A stretch of 64,000 bases of DNA from positions 4,753,001 to 4,817,000 of the forward strand of contig NC_081807.1 of the NCBI RefSeq assembly GCF_030704535.1, written 5' to 3'. Positions within the stretch are counted from its first letter, which is position 1. Every line of letters begins with the position of its first letter. Of the stretch, positions 10,980 through 23,045 are shown piece after piece. This DNA comes from Vitis vinifera (Eukaryota > Streptophyta > Magnoliopsida > Vitales > Vitaceae). The notes below the pieces were generated by a model, which was not told the origin of the DNA, ran no database searches, and worked only from the letters and a program-made list of their open reading frames with translations. Both the position numbers and the translations under genes were made by a program.

Positions 10980-11796
10980 CTCCATCGCAAGAAAGCAAAA
11001 GAACAAGAGAGTGATCCGCCAGCTTAGGCTGGAGGTGCTGGTGGTGTAGATGATCCAGGAAGCTGTGCACCAAACTACCTTAACAATGGAAAACTAATGG
11101 GGCAGACCCAGTAGTATCTTCTCCAACCTTACCACTCACAGCCATCAAGTCGGAAGTTCCTTCGGAATCTACATACAAAGCGCCCACCACCATTGGCAAA
11201 GGAAAAACCAGATCAATTTCAATGTCAAATCTTTATGTGACTGCTGCGGAACAGTGCGGGTTAAGGAGTCGGCCAACTTCATAAAATTGAGAACTCCGGG
11301 AAATTTCAGTGAAGTATGAAGCGCTTTGTTGGGGGACCGTCCAGAGAATCCAGTCGTTGAGCCTCACCAGCTTGTGATGCCCCAAGTGTCACATTACAAA
11401 GGACCTGTGTACCTCCACGTGAAAAGAGTGACGATCCATGCAGTATAGGTAATTTGCCAGATTCACAATACAAAAGCCCAACTTCGTTGAGATGCCTTCC
11501 CTCTAACTCTATAAGTCTTTCTACAAGCTTCGTTATATAATTTTTACACCTTCACTGGGTCTTATCAAACACTCATTTGGCTCTAGTAGACAACACATTA
11601 AGAACATCCACATCGCGCTACTCACAGTACCATGTAGGTCAATCTTTAAGGATTTCTGCGACCCTTGTTGGCTCTAGACTGACAATGGAGAACTTGGAAA
11701 GAGGAGAGCGATGGGGGTTGAAGGAGCTGAGCAGACCATCGGAGATAGAACAAGGCAGTGGCTTCACTCGGATAACAGGCTTAATTTGACTGGCTC
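10980..11796. other. GC-richer, gene-like decayed stretch
   Basis: Base composition rises well above the flanks. On the plus strand, protein-like stretches in different frames follow one another (about 11010-11280), as in a frameshifted gene remnant. I cannot name the family. The stretch is cut at 11796 by a transposon insertion; its right-hand continuation starts at 14177. Confidence 0.35.
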
Positions 11797-12740
11797 TATA
11801 ACAACCGGGGTTTTAATGACATGTCAGGATCAGAAAAGTTATCATAAAATTATTAGTCACATAGTAAAAAAAGAATGGCAAAATTCACATGTTAATATTT
11901 AATTGAAAGAAATTTTGAAAAAGTTAATAAAAAGTCAATAGTATAAAATTTTCGTCACATCATATGCAAATAGTAGGAATTTCAAAAATTAAATTTAAAT
12001 TTGGAGAAAAATTCAACCATCAAATAATTATTGATATTATTTTTGAAAAATTAAATATTAAGTATATTATGAGCATTAATTTAATTATAGAGAATTATAG
12101 TGAGAAAAACTTGGTAAAAATTTATATTATATCACATTGTTATAATGGATAATTAAAAAAATTGAATTTAATTTTATAACAAATCAATAATTTTTATAAT
12201 TAGAATTAAACCTTATAGAATTAAAAAAACATCAAATAAAATTGAATTGAAATTAAATTAAGAGTAAATTATGATATATAAATTTAGGGAATATAAAAGG
12301 CTAGATTAATTAAATACGAATTTAGTGAATTTAACTTTTGAAATTTTGATTCAATTCAGAAATTTGACAAATGAAGTAAATTAAATAAAAGTTATACCAA
12401 AGGTTGAGAATATGATTTTTATAAATTGAATGACTAAATAACTAATGGAATTAAGTTTCAGAATATTGCTTAAATTTTATTGATAAATAAATATTGGTAA
12501 AATTAAAGGATTAAATATTATTATGAATTTCAGCTTCTTGATGTTGAAGCATTATTTTATGTTTCAGATTTTTTCTAAAATTGATTTTTTTTAATACATA
12601 ATTAATGAAATCATGTCCTAAATGAATTTCATAATAAAAATGTTTCAAGTAATTAAAGTCAAATTATTTTTTTTGAAAAGTAGACTTATAGTAAATTTAA
12701 TTAAGAATATAGTAGTATTTTTCGTAAGATAGTAAATCAT

Positions 12741-13062
12741 ATGTTGAGTATAAGTTATAATTGTAGAATATGAAATAAAGAATAATAATTTGATTTATTA
12801 AGAAAAATATGAAATTATATTTAAGTAGATTTTTGGATTAAAATAAATAAATTTCTTAACATGGTGTGGTTGATAAAGAATATTAATAAAAAAAGAGGGG
12901 GGTATGTTGAGTATAAGTTATAATTGTAGAATATGAAATAAAGAATAATAATTTAATTTATTAAGAAAAGTATGAAATTATATTTAAGTAGATTTTTGGA
13001 TTAAAATAAATAAATTTCTTAACATGGTGTGGTTGATAAAGAATAATAAAAAAGAAAAGGGG
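12741..13062. repeat. Tandem duplication, 163 bp unit, two copies
   Basis: The words ATGTTGAGTATAAGTTAT start at 12741 and again at 12904, and the similarity continues through AACATGGTGTGGTTGATAAAG in both. Only a few differences are seen. It lies inside the 2.4 kb solo LTR. Confidence 0.9.
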
Positions 13063-13114
13063 GAGGGGGGAACAGTGGCTTAAAGTTGAAAAGAGAAAGA
13101 AAAGAGAAAATGAA

Positions 13115-13141
13115 AATAATAATAATAATAATAATAATAAT
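13115..13141 (+). repeat. (AAT)n microsatellite
   Basis: About nine AAT units. Its length is identical in the second segmental copy (45600-45626). Confidence 0.9.
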
Positions 13142-13951
13142 AGGAATGTCTTGCGGAGAAGAAAGAAGAATATAAAAGATAGAAGAACGCGAACGGAAAC
13201 ACAAAGGAAAAGAAGAAACAAGGAAGGTGCAGCAGATATTTGGGTTGTCGTCCGACAAGCCAAATGAGTTCCGTTTTGCATGAGATTTTAGGAGAACACT
13301 CTATTTAACGTAAAGAACATTTTTATGGAGTCCAATTTTGGTTTTAATAGTTAGATTTTCATATTTGATGTAAGATGGTTTAACCCTAAAACTTTTATTT
13401 AATATTTTTCTTTGGAAACAAAATTACATATTATGTTTTTGGGAGATAATAAATGTTATTTGTATTATTTGGAGTCTGATTATGGTCAATGATAATTTTG
13501 ATTAGTTTAAATGTGTATAGTTGTAGTACATTATATAATTACACTTTGATATATAATTGTGTTTTATTGACTTAGAATTTTTAATCTGTGTAGGTGTAAA
13601 ACACCTTACTAAGCAATGTGGAAATACTCATCCATTTATTTTCTAAAATTTTTAAATGCAAATATAGTTTCTAAGGAGCCATAGGAAAATTAGGAAGTGT
13701 TTCAAAAAGCAAAAGAATCATAATAATGGTTGTTTTTTAGTTATATTATATTTTAGCACATACTAATTTGATTTATAAGAACTTTCATAACTTAAACTAT
13801 ATTTTATTAATTTGTAAAACTTTTTTTGTAAATATTTGGGTTATCATTTTGGGTAATAAGATGTTTGACAGATTTATTATACTTGTGAATAAGTGATAGT
13901 GTAGTGGTTGATTTTTGAAAAATAAAATAAAATAATATGATGTAGTAAATC

Positions 13952-14073
13952 TTAGCTTAATAAATTTATTTGGGATTAGATGTTGTTTTATAAATATAAA
14001 AAAATCAAGTTATTAGCTTAATAAATTGATTTGGGATTAGATATTGTTTTATCGAGAAAAAAAAAATCAAGTT
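13952..14073. repeat. Tandem duplication, 61 bp unit, two copies
   Basis: TTAGCTTAATAAATT starts at 13952 and 14013. Each copy continues through GGGATTAGAT and ends near ATCAAGTTAT. Confidence 0.85.
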
Positions 14074-14332
14074 ATCAAGATTGACAGCTAGAATGAATAG
14101 GTGTAACCCTTAATGCCAAACCTTTGACCTAGAGTCATAGGATAAGTTCACCCAGAATTTGGGTCGTGACAGGCTCTGCTTGCACTATTGTGATCACTCC
14201 TCTTGTCCGGCCATGAAAAAGCCCAACTTCGAAGGTCAAACTTTCTACTGTGAGAAGGATTGTGCAACTCATCTTTCTGATGCCACTGGGAGTCCTCATA
14301 CCCAAATTTCAGCATCTAACATAGTGGGTAAC

Positions 14333-16052
14333 TGTCAGCTCCTTAGTCTCTTGACTTAACCATGGAGGAAAAGGCCTCATGGGTAGGCCTTGCACCCATG
14401 AGAGCCTAGGCTGAAAACAAGGAAAGCCTAGAGGTTTGGTAGTTCAAACTCCAAGGGCTATGTGAGGAGGTCGCGGGTGAGCCAGACATGCACCGCACGC
14501 GCACCGTGGGCGAGCAAGACACGCACCGCGTGCGCACAGTGGGCGAGCCAGACGTGCACCGTGCACGTACCACGGGTGAGCCAGACGCGCACCATGAGTG
14601 GGCTAAACGCGCATCGCATGCTAGCCAGACACGCACCACGCGCGCACTGTGGGCAAGCCAGACATGCATCGCGTGGGCACCAGATGGGCATCGCGTGCGC
14701 ACCTGACTTAGGCAGTGTAGATGAAGGCTGAGGGACATTAGGAATTTTAATTTATAATTATTTATTATTCCATTATGCCTCCTCAGACCTATTGATGTCT
14801 CCTCCAGAAACAATGAAAACGGCTTGTATTGCTCTTTAAGGGGGGATTAGGTGACTCAAAGGAGGGAGCACCAAGGGAAGCCTTGACCGCACCAAGGGGG
14901 CACCATGGCACAGCCTTGGGCGTGCCTAGGACACACGAACGCGACTCGAGCACGCACACATGGGCTCCACGACATGTGTGGTGTGCACCCCGTGGCCGCA
15001 ATGGCACGGGGCCTGATGCGGCCTACCTCCTCCCCACGCAAGCACGAGGCCGCCTAAGCCTTGTGCGATGAGCCAGCTGATGAAACCATGAGCACAATGT
15101 CATGGTCTAATGGGGCACCAAACAATAGCTGACTCACACCATGATGCCTACGCACAGTACGGGGGCGTAATGCCCTGTGCACCAAGAGGGATCAGTCATG
15201 GGCGCAATGTCATGGCTCGTTGCTATAAAGTTGGACCTGACAGGGGAAGCAAGCAACAAGCCCAAGCCATAGGCACCTAGACATGGCACGGGCTCACACA
15301 TTAGTATGGGGAAGGCACACTGATGCACCAGACACCTGGTCAGTTGGTTGGTGCATGCTGCCTAGATCAGAAGGCCTTGATCAAAGACACGCTGGTGAGC
15401 ACTAGATCACAAGAGGCACCTTGCGGGGAAAGAGGCAGCTTGTTAGGGGGACTCTCCAACATCTTGGTGAGCAAGGCTTGAGGAGATGGTAGTGCAGCTA
15501 GCTAGTGGCAGTGTAACTAGTCAATGGCAGCTAGCTAGGACATCAGGTGATCAAGTTAAGCAGCCAATTGACTTGTAGTTGGCTGAGGAGATGATGGCTG
15601 GTGAAAGTGGGTGGCATGTGCAGGCCACTATCTGGGTGGTGGGTGGTTATGCAAGGCAGTTATGGGCAGTTCTGGCCAGTTGTAAAACCATCATGTTGGC
15701 TCCAACTTTTGAATTTGAAAATTCAAATGTGTAACTGCAGGCTAGGTCTTTTAAAAAGGCTCCTGCAGCCTTGAAACACAGAGAGAGAGAGAGAGAAAGT
15801 TTGGGATAGGGTTCCTTCTCGTAATGCTTGGGTGTGAGCATTGTACTCTGTTTCAAAAAAACAATTTTGTCTTGTAGAGTGAATTAATACAAGTTAGGAA
15901 AGGTTTCCTATAAACGTTTGTGTCCCTGTTGATTTACTGTTGCTGTGCTTTTACTAGGTTTTTCTAAATGCTGGGAATGAAGGTTGGCTAAGGAAGGGTC
16001 CTTAGCACCGCGCACTTGTGAAAAATTTAGTGTGATCTTCAGGGGTGTGACA
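14333..16052 (+). mobile_element. Solo LTR, 1,720 bp, TG...CA with perfect GTAAC target duplication
   Basis: Starts TGTCAGCTCC and ends GTGTGACA, flanked by the direct repeat GTAAC (14328-14332 and 16053-16057). No coding domain or primer-binding site is inside. It is GC-richer than its surroundings. A TATA box (CTATAAAG, 15223-15230) and a GA-rich tract (about 15779-15797) suggest plus orientation, with U3 holding a 33 bp minisatellite. It is a recombination-derived solo LTR, probably gypsy class. Confidence 0.82.
14479..14707 (+). repeat. GC-rich minisatellite, about 33 bp unit, about 7 units
   Basis: Units begin GAGCCAGAC and contain GCACCG and CGCGCAC words, separated by GTGGGC. Since 33 is a multiple of three, all frames on both strands stay open and generate overlapping false reading frames. 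Confidence 0.88.
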
Positions 16053-16388
16053 GTAACCATCATTTAATACAAGTTCCTTTCTAGACAAACTATCTTGGGC
16101 AGATTCATCATTTCTCTTCCAGTCCCCACCCTCGGATGTCCATCATGCAAAAGTCAATAAAATCACCAAAGGCAAAGGTATACTCCTTATCAAATGATGT
16201 GTTTGACCTAAACTCCGAGGCTTCTTTTGATGTGAGTTCTGGGTATTTGAAAAAATCATATGTTCTTCGATCAAGTCATTCCTTAACGCGAGGTCGATGC
16301 CAGGATAAGCCTTCAGTTTCCCATTTCTTCCACTATGTATTTCTCAAACGACACCCCTCAAAGAAGATAAGGCAACGAGAAAAGAAAA

Positions 16389-19300
16389 CACTACAAGGAA
16401 AAAGGTATATGGTGACATTTATAACGAGCCACCATAAACATAAGGTGTCACTACAACATAGCGTCACCTTCTCCACTGACACCATAGAGGGTACCAATTG
16501 GTGACGTATTTGGAAGTGACACCAAAGTAGATAAATGGTGACTCATTCAGAAGTGACACCATATATTTCTAGTGATGATAGGGTGTCACATTAAATACAT
16601 CATCTTTGAGTTATGATGTCACATTAAATACATCACCTTTGAGTTATGGTATCACATCATTGTAAATTATTGTGGAATATATGATTGGTTTTAGTTGTTG
16701 ATTTTTGTAATGCTTATGAATTAATAAGATTAACCTGTTTATATTTTGTCCATAAATATAACAATCATATTATATTTAACTCATTTTTCTGTAATGTTTC
16801 TGAAATAACTCATAATACATTGATCATCTAATAATATTTGTATATCAAATGTTCACAAAAGGATAGTACGTCCAACATATCAAACCCATCAAAACTAAAA
16901 AAGAAGAGTGAATACATACCAAAACATGATTTAGAAATGTTAAAGATCCCAAGATTCATGTATACCTCCATTTCATAAGCATAAAACCGGCTAACCATAA
17001 AATGACATAGAAGTCCCATCTAAAAATCTAAATTTCTCAGTTGCAATTAAAGTAACGTTTATGTCCTACAATGTATGACATAAGAGTTGCATTTAAAAAC
17101 CCAAAATCTTGTTGTCTTCTTCTTTCTTTTTATTCTCCATTTCACCCTCCCAAGAGTGTATACCTGCATTTCAAAATTTAATGAGTTTTAGAGATTTTTA
17201 TTGAAGAAAATAAACATGGATCTATGTTATCATAAATGAACAAATCTAAGAATTAATTTTTTTTTCAAATAGAAACATTATTCAAAGAATAAGCATTACT
17301 ATACAATACCTATGAAAAAATTCATGTAGTAGCTAAGGGACTCACCATGCATGGTGATCATGATGCATCAACATGATTCATGATTAGTTGTAGCACAAAA
17401 GTAGCCCATTCTCCTCTAATTTCATCGAATTCTACTTGAGAATATGTTTTTTTTTATTACCAAATTGAAATCAAATAAGAAAATAACATTAAAATGCATA
17501 ACATTTGGAAGCCTAAAACTATGTACAATTCATTTAATAAGTAATACCTTTGAAGCAATAATTGTAGGATCAAAAATTATCTCTTTAATGAATCTCATAA
17601 CAAAGTAGCCACATTCGAACCCTCCTTCTTGTCTTGGACACTAATCGATCAATTATAAAATAACATTAGTACTCACATATATAAATGGTGCAAATGCATA
17701 AGCTAATGTGTAAAGAAAAATTTTTGGATGTCACCTGCACTAGTTGCTAAGATGGCTCCCTCTTAGATGTTTTCTTTGCAAATATTCGAAGAGCCCTATG
17801 TAAATAAGTTCAATGGGTGCATTTTTAAAATAGGTAAATGTTATATGTTTTAATATATATAAATAATAATAAAAATGTGTTTGAGGTGAATGTATTTTTT
17901 TTATTTAAAAATAATACTATGAAAAATAATAGGAAGAACTTACATGTTTACGATATCCTTTAAGTCCTCACATGGTTTGTGATGCATAGGGTCAAGATAG
18001 TGGACTATCATTTTCCTTGGCTCAAGCACTACCTAAATATAAACCCTTTAAGTCCTCATATCTATTTCTATTAACAAAATATAAAAACTTTCCAAAACTC
18101 AACTACTTAAATATAAAAACAAAATCAAATAAAATATCTAGCTAATTGGATTTTAGAAACTAAATAAACTAAATATAAAAACTAAATAAAATATCTGTGC
18201 CCATGAATTAATTGAAGAGGATAGAAAGACACAAAGAGAACATGGTTATGGTTATGATTTCCATCTTATCATTTCCTGTCAATACCACACGTGCCCATTT
18301 TAAGGTTGGACACTACTTTTGTTGCTGGACTTGGAAAGGGAACTTCAAAATTGAAAACATAAATAAACCCTTATGTAAAAAAAAATAACATTAAAATATA
18401 ATTGAGCATTAAAATATTTACTCTCTTTCATCACTTTCATTTGAATATTAATAATCTCTTATTGAGATAGATACTTACAATTTAACAAAATAGAAATTCC
18501 TAATAATAAAAAATATAAAATTTTTATTTCTATTAACAAAATATAAAAACTTTCCAAAACTCAACTACTTAAATATAAAAATAAAATCAAATAAAATATC
18601 TAACTAATTGGATTTTAGAAACTAAATAAACTAAATATAAAAACTAAATAAAATATCTATGCCCATGAATTAATTGAAGATGATAGAAAGACATAGAGAG
18701 AACATGGCTATGGTTATGATTTCCATCTTATCATCTCCCGTCAATACCACACATGCCCATTTTAAGGTTGGACACTACTTTTGTTGGTGGACTTGGAAAG
18801 GGAACTTCAAAATTGAAAACATAAATAAACCCTTATGTAAAAAAAAAAAATAACATTAAAATATAATTGAGCATTAAAATATTTACTCTCTTTCATCACT
18901 TTCATTTGAATATTAATAATCTCTTATTGAGATAGATACTTACAATTTAACAAAATAGAAATTCCTAATAATAAAAAATATAAAAATTTCTATTTCTATT
19001 AACAAAATATAAAAACTTTCCAAAACTCAAATACTTAAATATAAAAACAAAATCAAATAAAATATCTAACTAATTGGATTTTAGAAACTAAATAAAATAT
19101 CTATGCCCATGAATTAATTGAAGAGGATAGAAAGACACAGAGAGAACATGGTTATGGTTTTGATTTCCATCTTATCATCTCTCGTCAATACCACACATGC
19201 CTTCCCAGATTGGTCCTTTTGGGGTTGGATACTCTCAACGAAATTCTATATCTCATTCCCACTTAGATACAAACAGAAAAATCATTCTTTTTTTTTTTTC

Positions 19301-20039
19301 CTCTTCTCGTTTTTTAGAAATGATGAAGATTATGTGATAGTATATCTTAAAAAAAATTTGTACCTGTTATTCTCACACAAATACATATTAAAAATCATTC
19401 ATTTTTTCCTGTTTTTCACTTTTTTTTAAGGACTTGATCATGTGTTTGGTTTAGATTAAAAAAATCAATTAATCTATAGTTTTTTGTTCCATGCTAGAAG
19501 ATTAAACCTAATTTTTTCTTCCCTACAACTCAAGAAAACACAATTCACAAAAACCATAATACAAAGATGTTGAAACAATTAATATAATGGCATTAATAAA
19601 AGAAAAAAAATTTGATAGATCCAAGAGATTTTGGGTTACCTGGGAGTCCACAAAGTGAAGAATGTCGGTTTTGAGCATGTTGACTATGGATGGGTGAGAG
19701 AAAAGGTTGAAGAAGATCATGATTTTATATATAGGATTTATATATTGAGATTTTTTGGATTGTGGGTGAGATATGGAAACAATGGGATTTTTATATAGTA
19801 TCCATCATTATTAATTCTAAAAGTGAGCTCATTAAGTTATAATACTTAAAAAAATTTATTTTATATGATGTCACTTCCCAAAAAATGACACTATAAATAT
19901 AAAATTAATATCATCTAACTACCTCAATTGAAGATTTTTTATATGATGTGTCACCTTTATTAATTATAAACCCTATGATGTTATTATTTTAAAAGTGACA
20001 CCGTAAATAGTGACACCATAAACTATTTTTGTAGTAGTG
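16389..20039. mobile_element. Non-autonomous CACTA (En/Spm) DNA transposon, 3,651 bp
   Basis: The left terminus is CACTACAAGGAAAAAGG; the right terminus read inward is CACTACTACAAAAATAG. Both are flanked by AAA, the expected 3 bp target duplication (16386-16388 and 20040-20042). Subterminal regions carry many copies of GGTGTCAC/GTGACACC in both orientations (about 16410-16660 and 19870-20025), the arrangement of transposase-binding repeats in this superfamily. No TNPD/TNPA-like coding region is visible. The interior is AT-rich and holds a large tandem repeat. It must be mobilised in trans if at all. Confidence 0.88.
18063..19192. repeat. Large tandem repeat inside the CACTA element, 462-466 bp unit, about 2.4 copies
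   Basis: TATTTCTATTAACAAAATAT starts at 18063, 18525 and 18991, each followed by the same roughly 460 bp with few changes. The third copy stops near 19192, where the right part of the element begins. Confidence 0.9.
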
Positions 20040-20042
20040 AAA

Positions 20043-21089
20043 TATGCAAAACTTAAAGATAACCAAACAGAGAGCCAACCCAGTAACAAATATATAAAGC
20101 TCCATTTCATTATTGTATCAATGAGCTTGAAGCAACCGAACATGCCAAAATGAATTTTAAACAACTAAAATATGATTCTCTAAACATCAAGCTTCAAATA
20201 CCAGTCTAGCTATATTCAGATTCATTTCCAAAGTTAACTCGAAACAGAAAAGTAAAGCAGTAACAAGTCCATAGCTAACCAATGTTCAACAAGATAAAAT
20301 GTGGCATCTGGTATCCATATCAAGGCATCAATCAACGTGCTCTCCTAGCTGACCCTAGAAGCCTCTAGAAAATCCCTTTAAAAAGGGACAAAAAAAAAAG
20401 GCCAAGATGAGAACAGTGTCCTCACCCTAGAAGCCTCTAGAAAACCCCTCTAAAAAATGGAAAAAACCTACCCAATGAGGATGCATGTCCTCATATGAAC
20501 CAGCTACTAAGGGTCTCTAAAAAATAAGCTTGGACTCAAAATTCCTCCTACATGGCCTCTAAAATGCAGTTAAAAAATGAATAATGAGTCAAGTAAACAT
20601 GGACCAGTAAGGGACCATGAATGATTAAGCAAGAAGGATCCAAAACGAGCACCAAAAATGAGTATGGGGCGAGAGGAAAATAAAAAATGTGAAAATATGT
20701 GTTATATGAAAAATAAAGGGCCTACAAATATGCCTCTCTTCAATGTAGATCACGAATGAAATGACCACGAATAGTAAAACATGAGTGATGAATGGTATGA
20801 AGTGAATTGCATTGAAGAACAAAATAGCACTCAAAATTGTCTTAGCACATGGCATGCTAAGCTTAAAGATCGAGGTCACATATTGGGGAAGAAAATCATC
20901 AGGATAAAGATATAGACAATGTGGGAAGTATAGATGCAATAAAAAACACCAAATCATGACACAATGAACAATTCAAGGACGACCAAGATAAAGAGTGATC
21001 AACTCAAAGAAAAATGATCTCGAATGAAAGGGAATGCCCTAATAAACTCGAGAAAGGAGAAAACCCTAAATGAACTCAAAAAGAAAGGA
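20043..21089. other. Intergenic, no gene supported
   Basis: Noncoding. The phrase CCTAGAAGCCTCTAGAAAA occurs twice (about 20354 and 20427), suggesting a degenerate duplication. The sequence grades into the minisatellite array. Confidence 0.5.
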
Positions 21090-22713
21090 AGGTGTGGCTC
21101 GAGGACAAACAACTTCAAAACTAGGATGTGGCTCGAAGTCGAACTGACTTAACAAGGACAAATGCATGGCTTGAAGCTGAATAAACTTAAAACTAAGGAT
21201 ATGGGTGAGGGTACAACTAAACTCAAACAAACTTAATAAGGCTAAAGATGCGGCTCGAAATTGAATAAACTTGAAAACATAAGCACGACTCAAAGTTGAA
21301 CAAACTCAAGTGGAAATGTAAAGGCGTAGAACGAAGCCAAATATGACTCAACAAGAGATGTAAAGGTGTGGCTCGAAGCTTAACAGACTAAACTCAAAAC
21401 TCAAAGGTGTGACTCAAAGTTGAACAGACTCAACTGGATATATAAAGGTGTAGTTCAAATTTGAAGAGACTCAAGTCCAAACATAAAGGTGTGACTTGAA
21501 GCCAAACAGACTCAACTCAAAACATAAAGACACAAGTCGAAACCGAATAAACTCAACTTGAAACGTAAAGGCGTAGCTTGAAGTCAAACAAACTCAACTA
21601 AAGATGTAAAGACACAGCTCAAAGTCGAACAATCTTAACTCGAAATGTAAAGACGCAACTTAAAGCCAAATAGACTTAACTTGAAACGTAAGGACATGTC
21701 TCAAAACTGAATAGACTAAACTCTAAACAGAAAGGCATGGCTTGAAGCCATACAAACTCTACTAGAGATGTAAAGGTGTGGCTTGAAGTCAAATAGGCTC
21801 AACTTCAAACATAAAGGTGTTGCTCGAAGCTGAACAAACTTAACTAAAGACATAAAAGTGCGACTCGAAGCTGAATAGACTTAATTTGAAACATAGATGT
21901 GGTTCAAAGCCAAACAAACTCAACTCAAAATGGAAAGATGCGGCTCGAAGTTGAACAAACTTAACTAGAGACGTAAAGGCTTAGCTCAAAGCCGAACAAA
22001 CTCAACTTGAAACGTAAAAGCGTTGCTCAAAGCCGAACAAACTCAATTCAAAAAGTAAAGGTGCAGCTTGAAGCCGAATAGACTCAACTAGAAACATAAA
22101 GGCACAACTCGAAGTCAAATAAACACAATTTGAAACATAAGATGTGATACGAAGCCAAACAAACTCAACTAGAGATGTAGAGGCGCAGCTCGAAGCTAAA
22201 CAAACTCAACTAGAGACTTAAAGGCATGACTTGAAGTTGAACAAACTCAACTAGAAATGTAAAGGCACGACTTGAAGATGAATAGATTCAACTCGAAACA
22301 TAAAGATGCAGCTCAATGCCAAATAGTCTCAACTCAAAACGTAAAGACGAGACTCAAAGCCGAACAAACTCAATTAAAGGCATAAAGGTGAAACTTAAAG
22401 CCAAACAAACTTAATTAGAGACATAAAGGTGCAGCTTGAAGCCAAACAAATTCAACAAGAAATGTGAAGATGCAATTTGAAGCTGAATAGACTCAATTAG
22501 AGACGTGAATGTGCAACTTGAAATCGAACAAATTCAACTAAAATGTAAAGGTGTGGCTCAAAGCCGAATAGACTCAACTCAAAACGTAAAGGCATGGCTC
22601 AAAGTCAACATATTCAACTAGAGGTGTAAAGGTGCGACTTAAAGCCTATCAAACTCAACTGGAGACATAAATGCACAGCTCGAAGCCAAACAGACTCAAC
22701 TAGAGACATAAAG
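21090..22713 (+). repeat. Minisatellite array, 41 bp unit, about 40 copies
   Basis: The repeated consensus is roughly AACTCAACTNGAAACGTAAAGG followed by CGNGGCTCGAAGCCGAACA. I counted 41 bp between successive GCCGAAC words at about 21990-22080. Units differ at many positions, mostly transitions, so the array is old. It ends abruptly, with the dioxygenase relic starting about 65 bp further on. Confidence 0.93.
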
Positions 22714-22779
22714 CTAAGACAAGATTTTATTAAATTTATTTTGAGTATTGATATATTTTATATAATGATTTATTTTCAG

Positions 22780-23045
22780 GAAAATTTGGAAAAAAAATAT
22801 ACTAGAGAAATAGAAAAATTAGCTTACAAGTTCTTGGAACTCATCTCCTTAAGCTTAGGCTTGGTGGGGGATCGGTTGAATGAATTCTTCGAAGGCTAAT
22901 GCTTCATCCGACTCAATCACCATCCGCCATGCTCGTGGCTGGAACTCGCTCTCGGTGTGGGTTGGCACAAGAAGGAAAGGGTTTCACTTCCATTCTTCTT
23001 CTTACCGGCGCACCATGTGAATGTGAAGCCTTCGAGCTGACCAGT
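22780..23045 (+). pseudogene. 2OG-Fe(II) dioxygenase relic, exon 2 start fused to exon 3
   Basis: After an intact-looking TTTTCAG acceptor (22779) the frame reads like the start of dioxygenase exon 2: a YTREIEKLAYKFLELISLSLGL stretch (conserved in the intact gene as YAREMEKLAFKLLGLISLSL). It then passes a TAA, an FIRLNHHPPC-like segment and an ALGVGWHK segment where the iron-binding HxD should be. There it jumps straight to exon 3 (RVSLPFFF, matching RFSIPFFF), deleting the rest of exon 2, intron 2 and the third iron ligand. It is more diverged from the intact gene than the pseudogene at 24123, so it represents an older paralogue. Confidence 0.82.

Larger units (their letters stand above)
11797..14171 (-). 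mobile_element. Solo LTR (gypsy-like), 2,375 bp, with 5 bp target duplication
   Basis: The insertion is bounded by the direct repeat GGCTC (11792-11796 and 14172-14176). The right end, read on the minus strand, is TGTCACGACCCAAATT, a typical plant LTR start. The opposite terminus is TATAACAACC on plus, one base off the expected TG. No polyprotein, primer site or second LTR is present inside, so it is best read as one long AT-rich LTR left by recombination. It contains internal tandem repeats. Confidence 0.7.
14177..16388 (+). pseudogene. Unrecognised reading frame split by a solo LTR and cut by a CACTA element
   Basis: The host DNA at 14177-14332 and 16058-16388 becomes contiguous if the solo LTR and one target duplication are removed. 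Its plus-strand frame then continues across the join in register. The left part is Cys-rich (about 14172-14330). The right part runs 16136-16388 in the same frame, with a single TAG shortly after the join. The right part is then interrupted at 16389 by the CACTA element. I do not recognise the product. It may be a chance open frame, since the segment is only about 490 bp, but shared register over two pieces is suggestive. Confidence 0.3.

Noticed and set aside
12961-13281. Minus-strand frames rich in Leu, Phe and Ile
   Set aside because: They translate the (AAT)n microsatellite and purine-rich tract in the solo LTR; low complexity, not genes.
14406-15071. Several overlapping open frames on both strands, rich in Arg, His, Ala and Thr
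   Set aside because: They are produced by the 33 bp (multiple of three) GC-rich minisatellite and the GC-rich LTR around it; no domain is recognisable.
19118-19429. 103-codon plus frame in the CACTA element
   Set aside because: It starts at a non-ATG codon, crosses the boundary of the internal tandem repeat and is dominated by Phe/Lys low complexity; no transposase similarity.
20625-21293. Minus frames of 110 and 75 codons
   Set aside because: They lie in noncoding sequence running into the 41 bp minisatellite; composition follows the repeat, and no family is recognised.
21090-22713. CRISPR-like array
   Set aside because: The repeats are contiguous and degenerate with no unique spacers, and the DNA is plant nuclear; this is a minisatellite.
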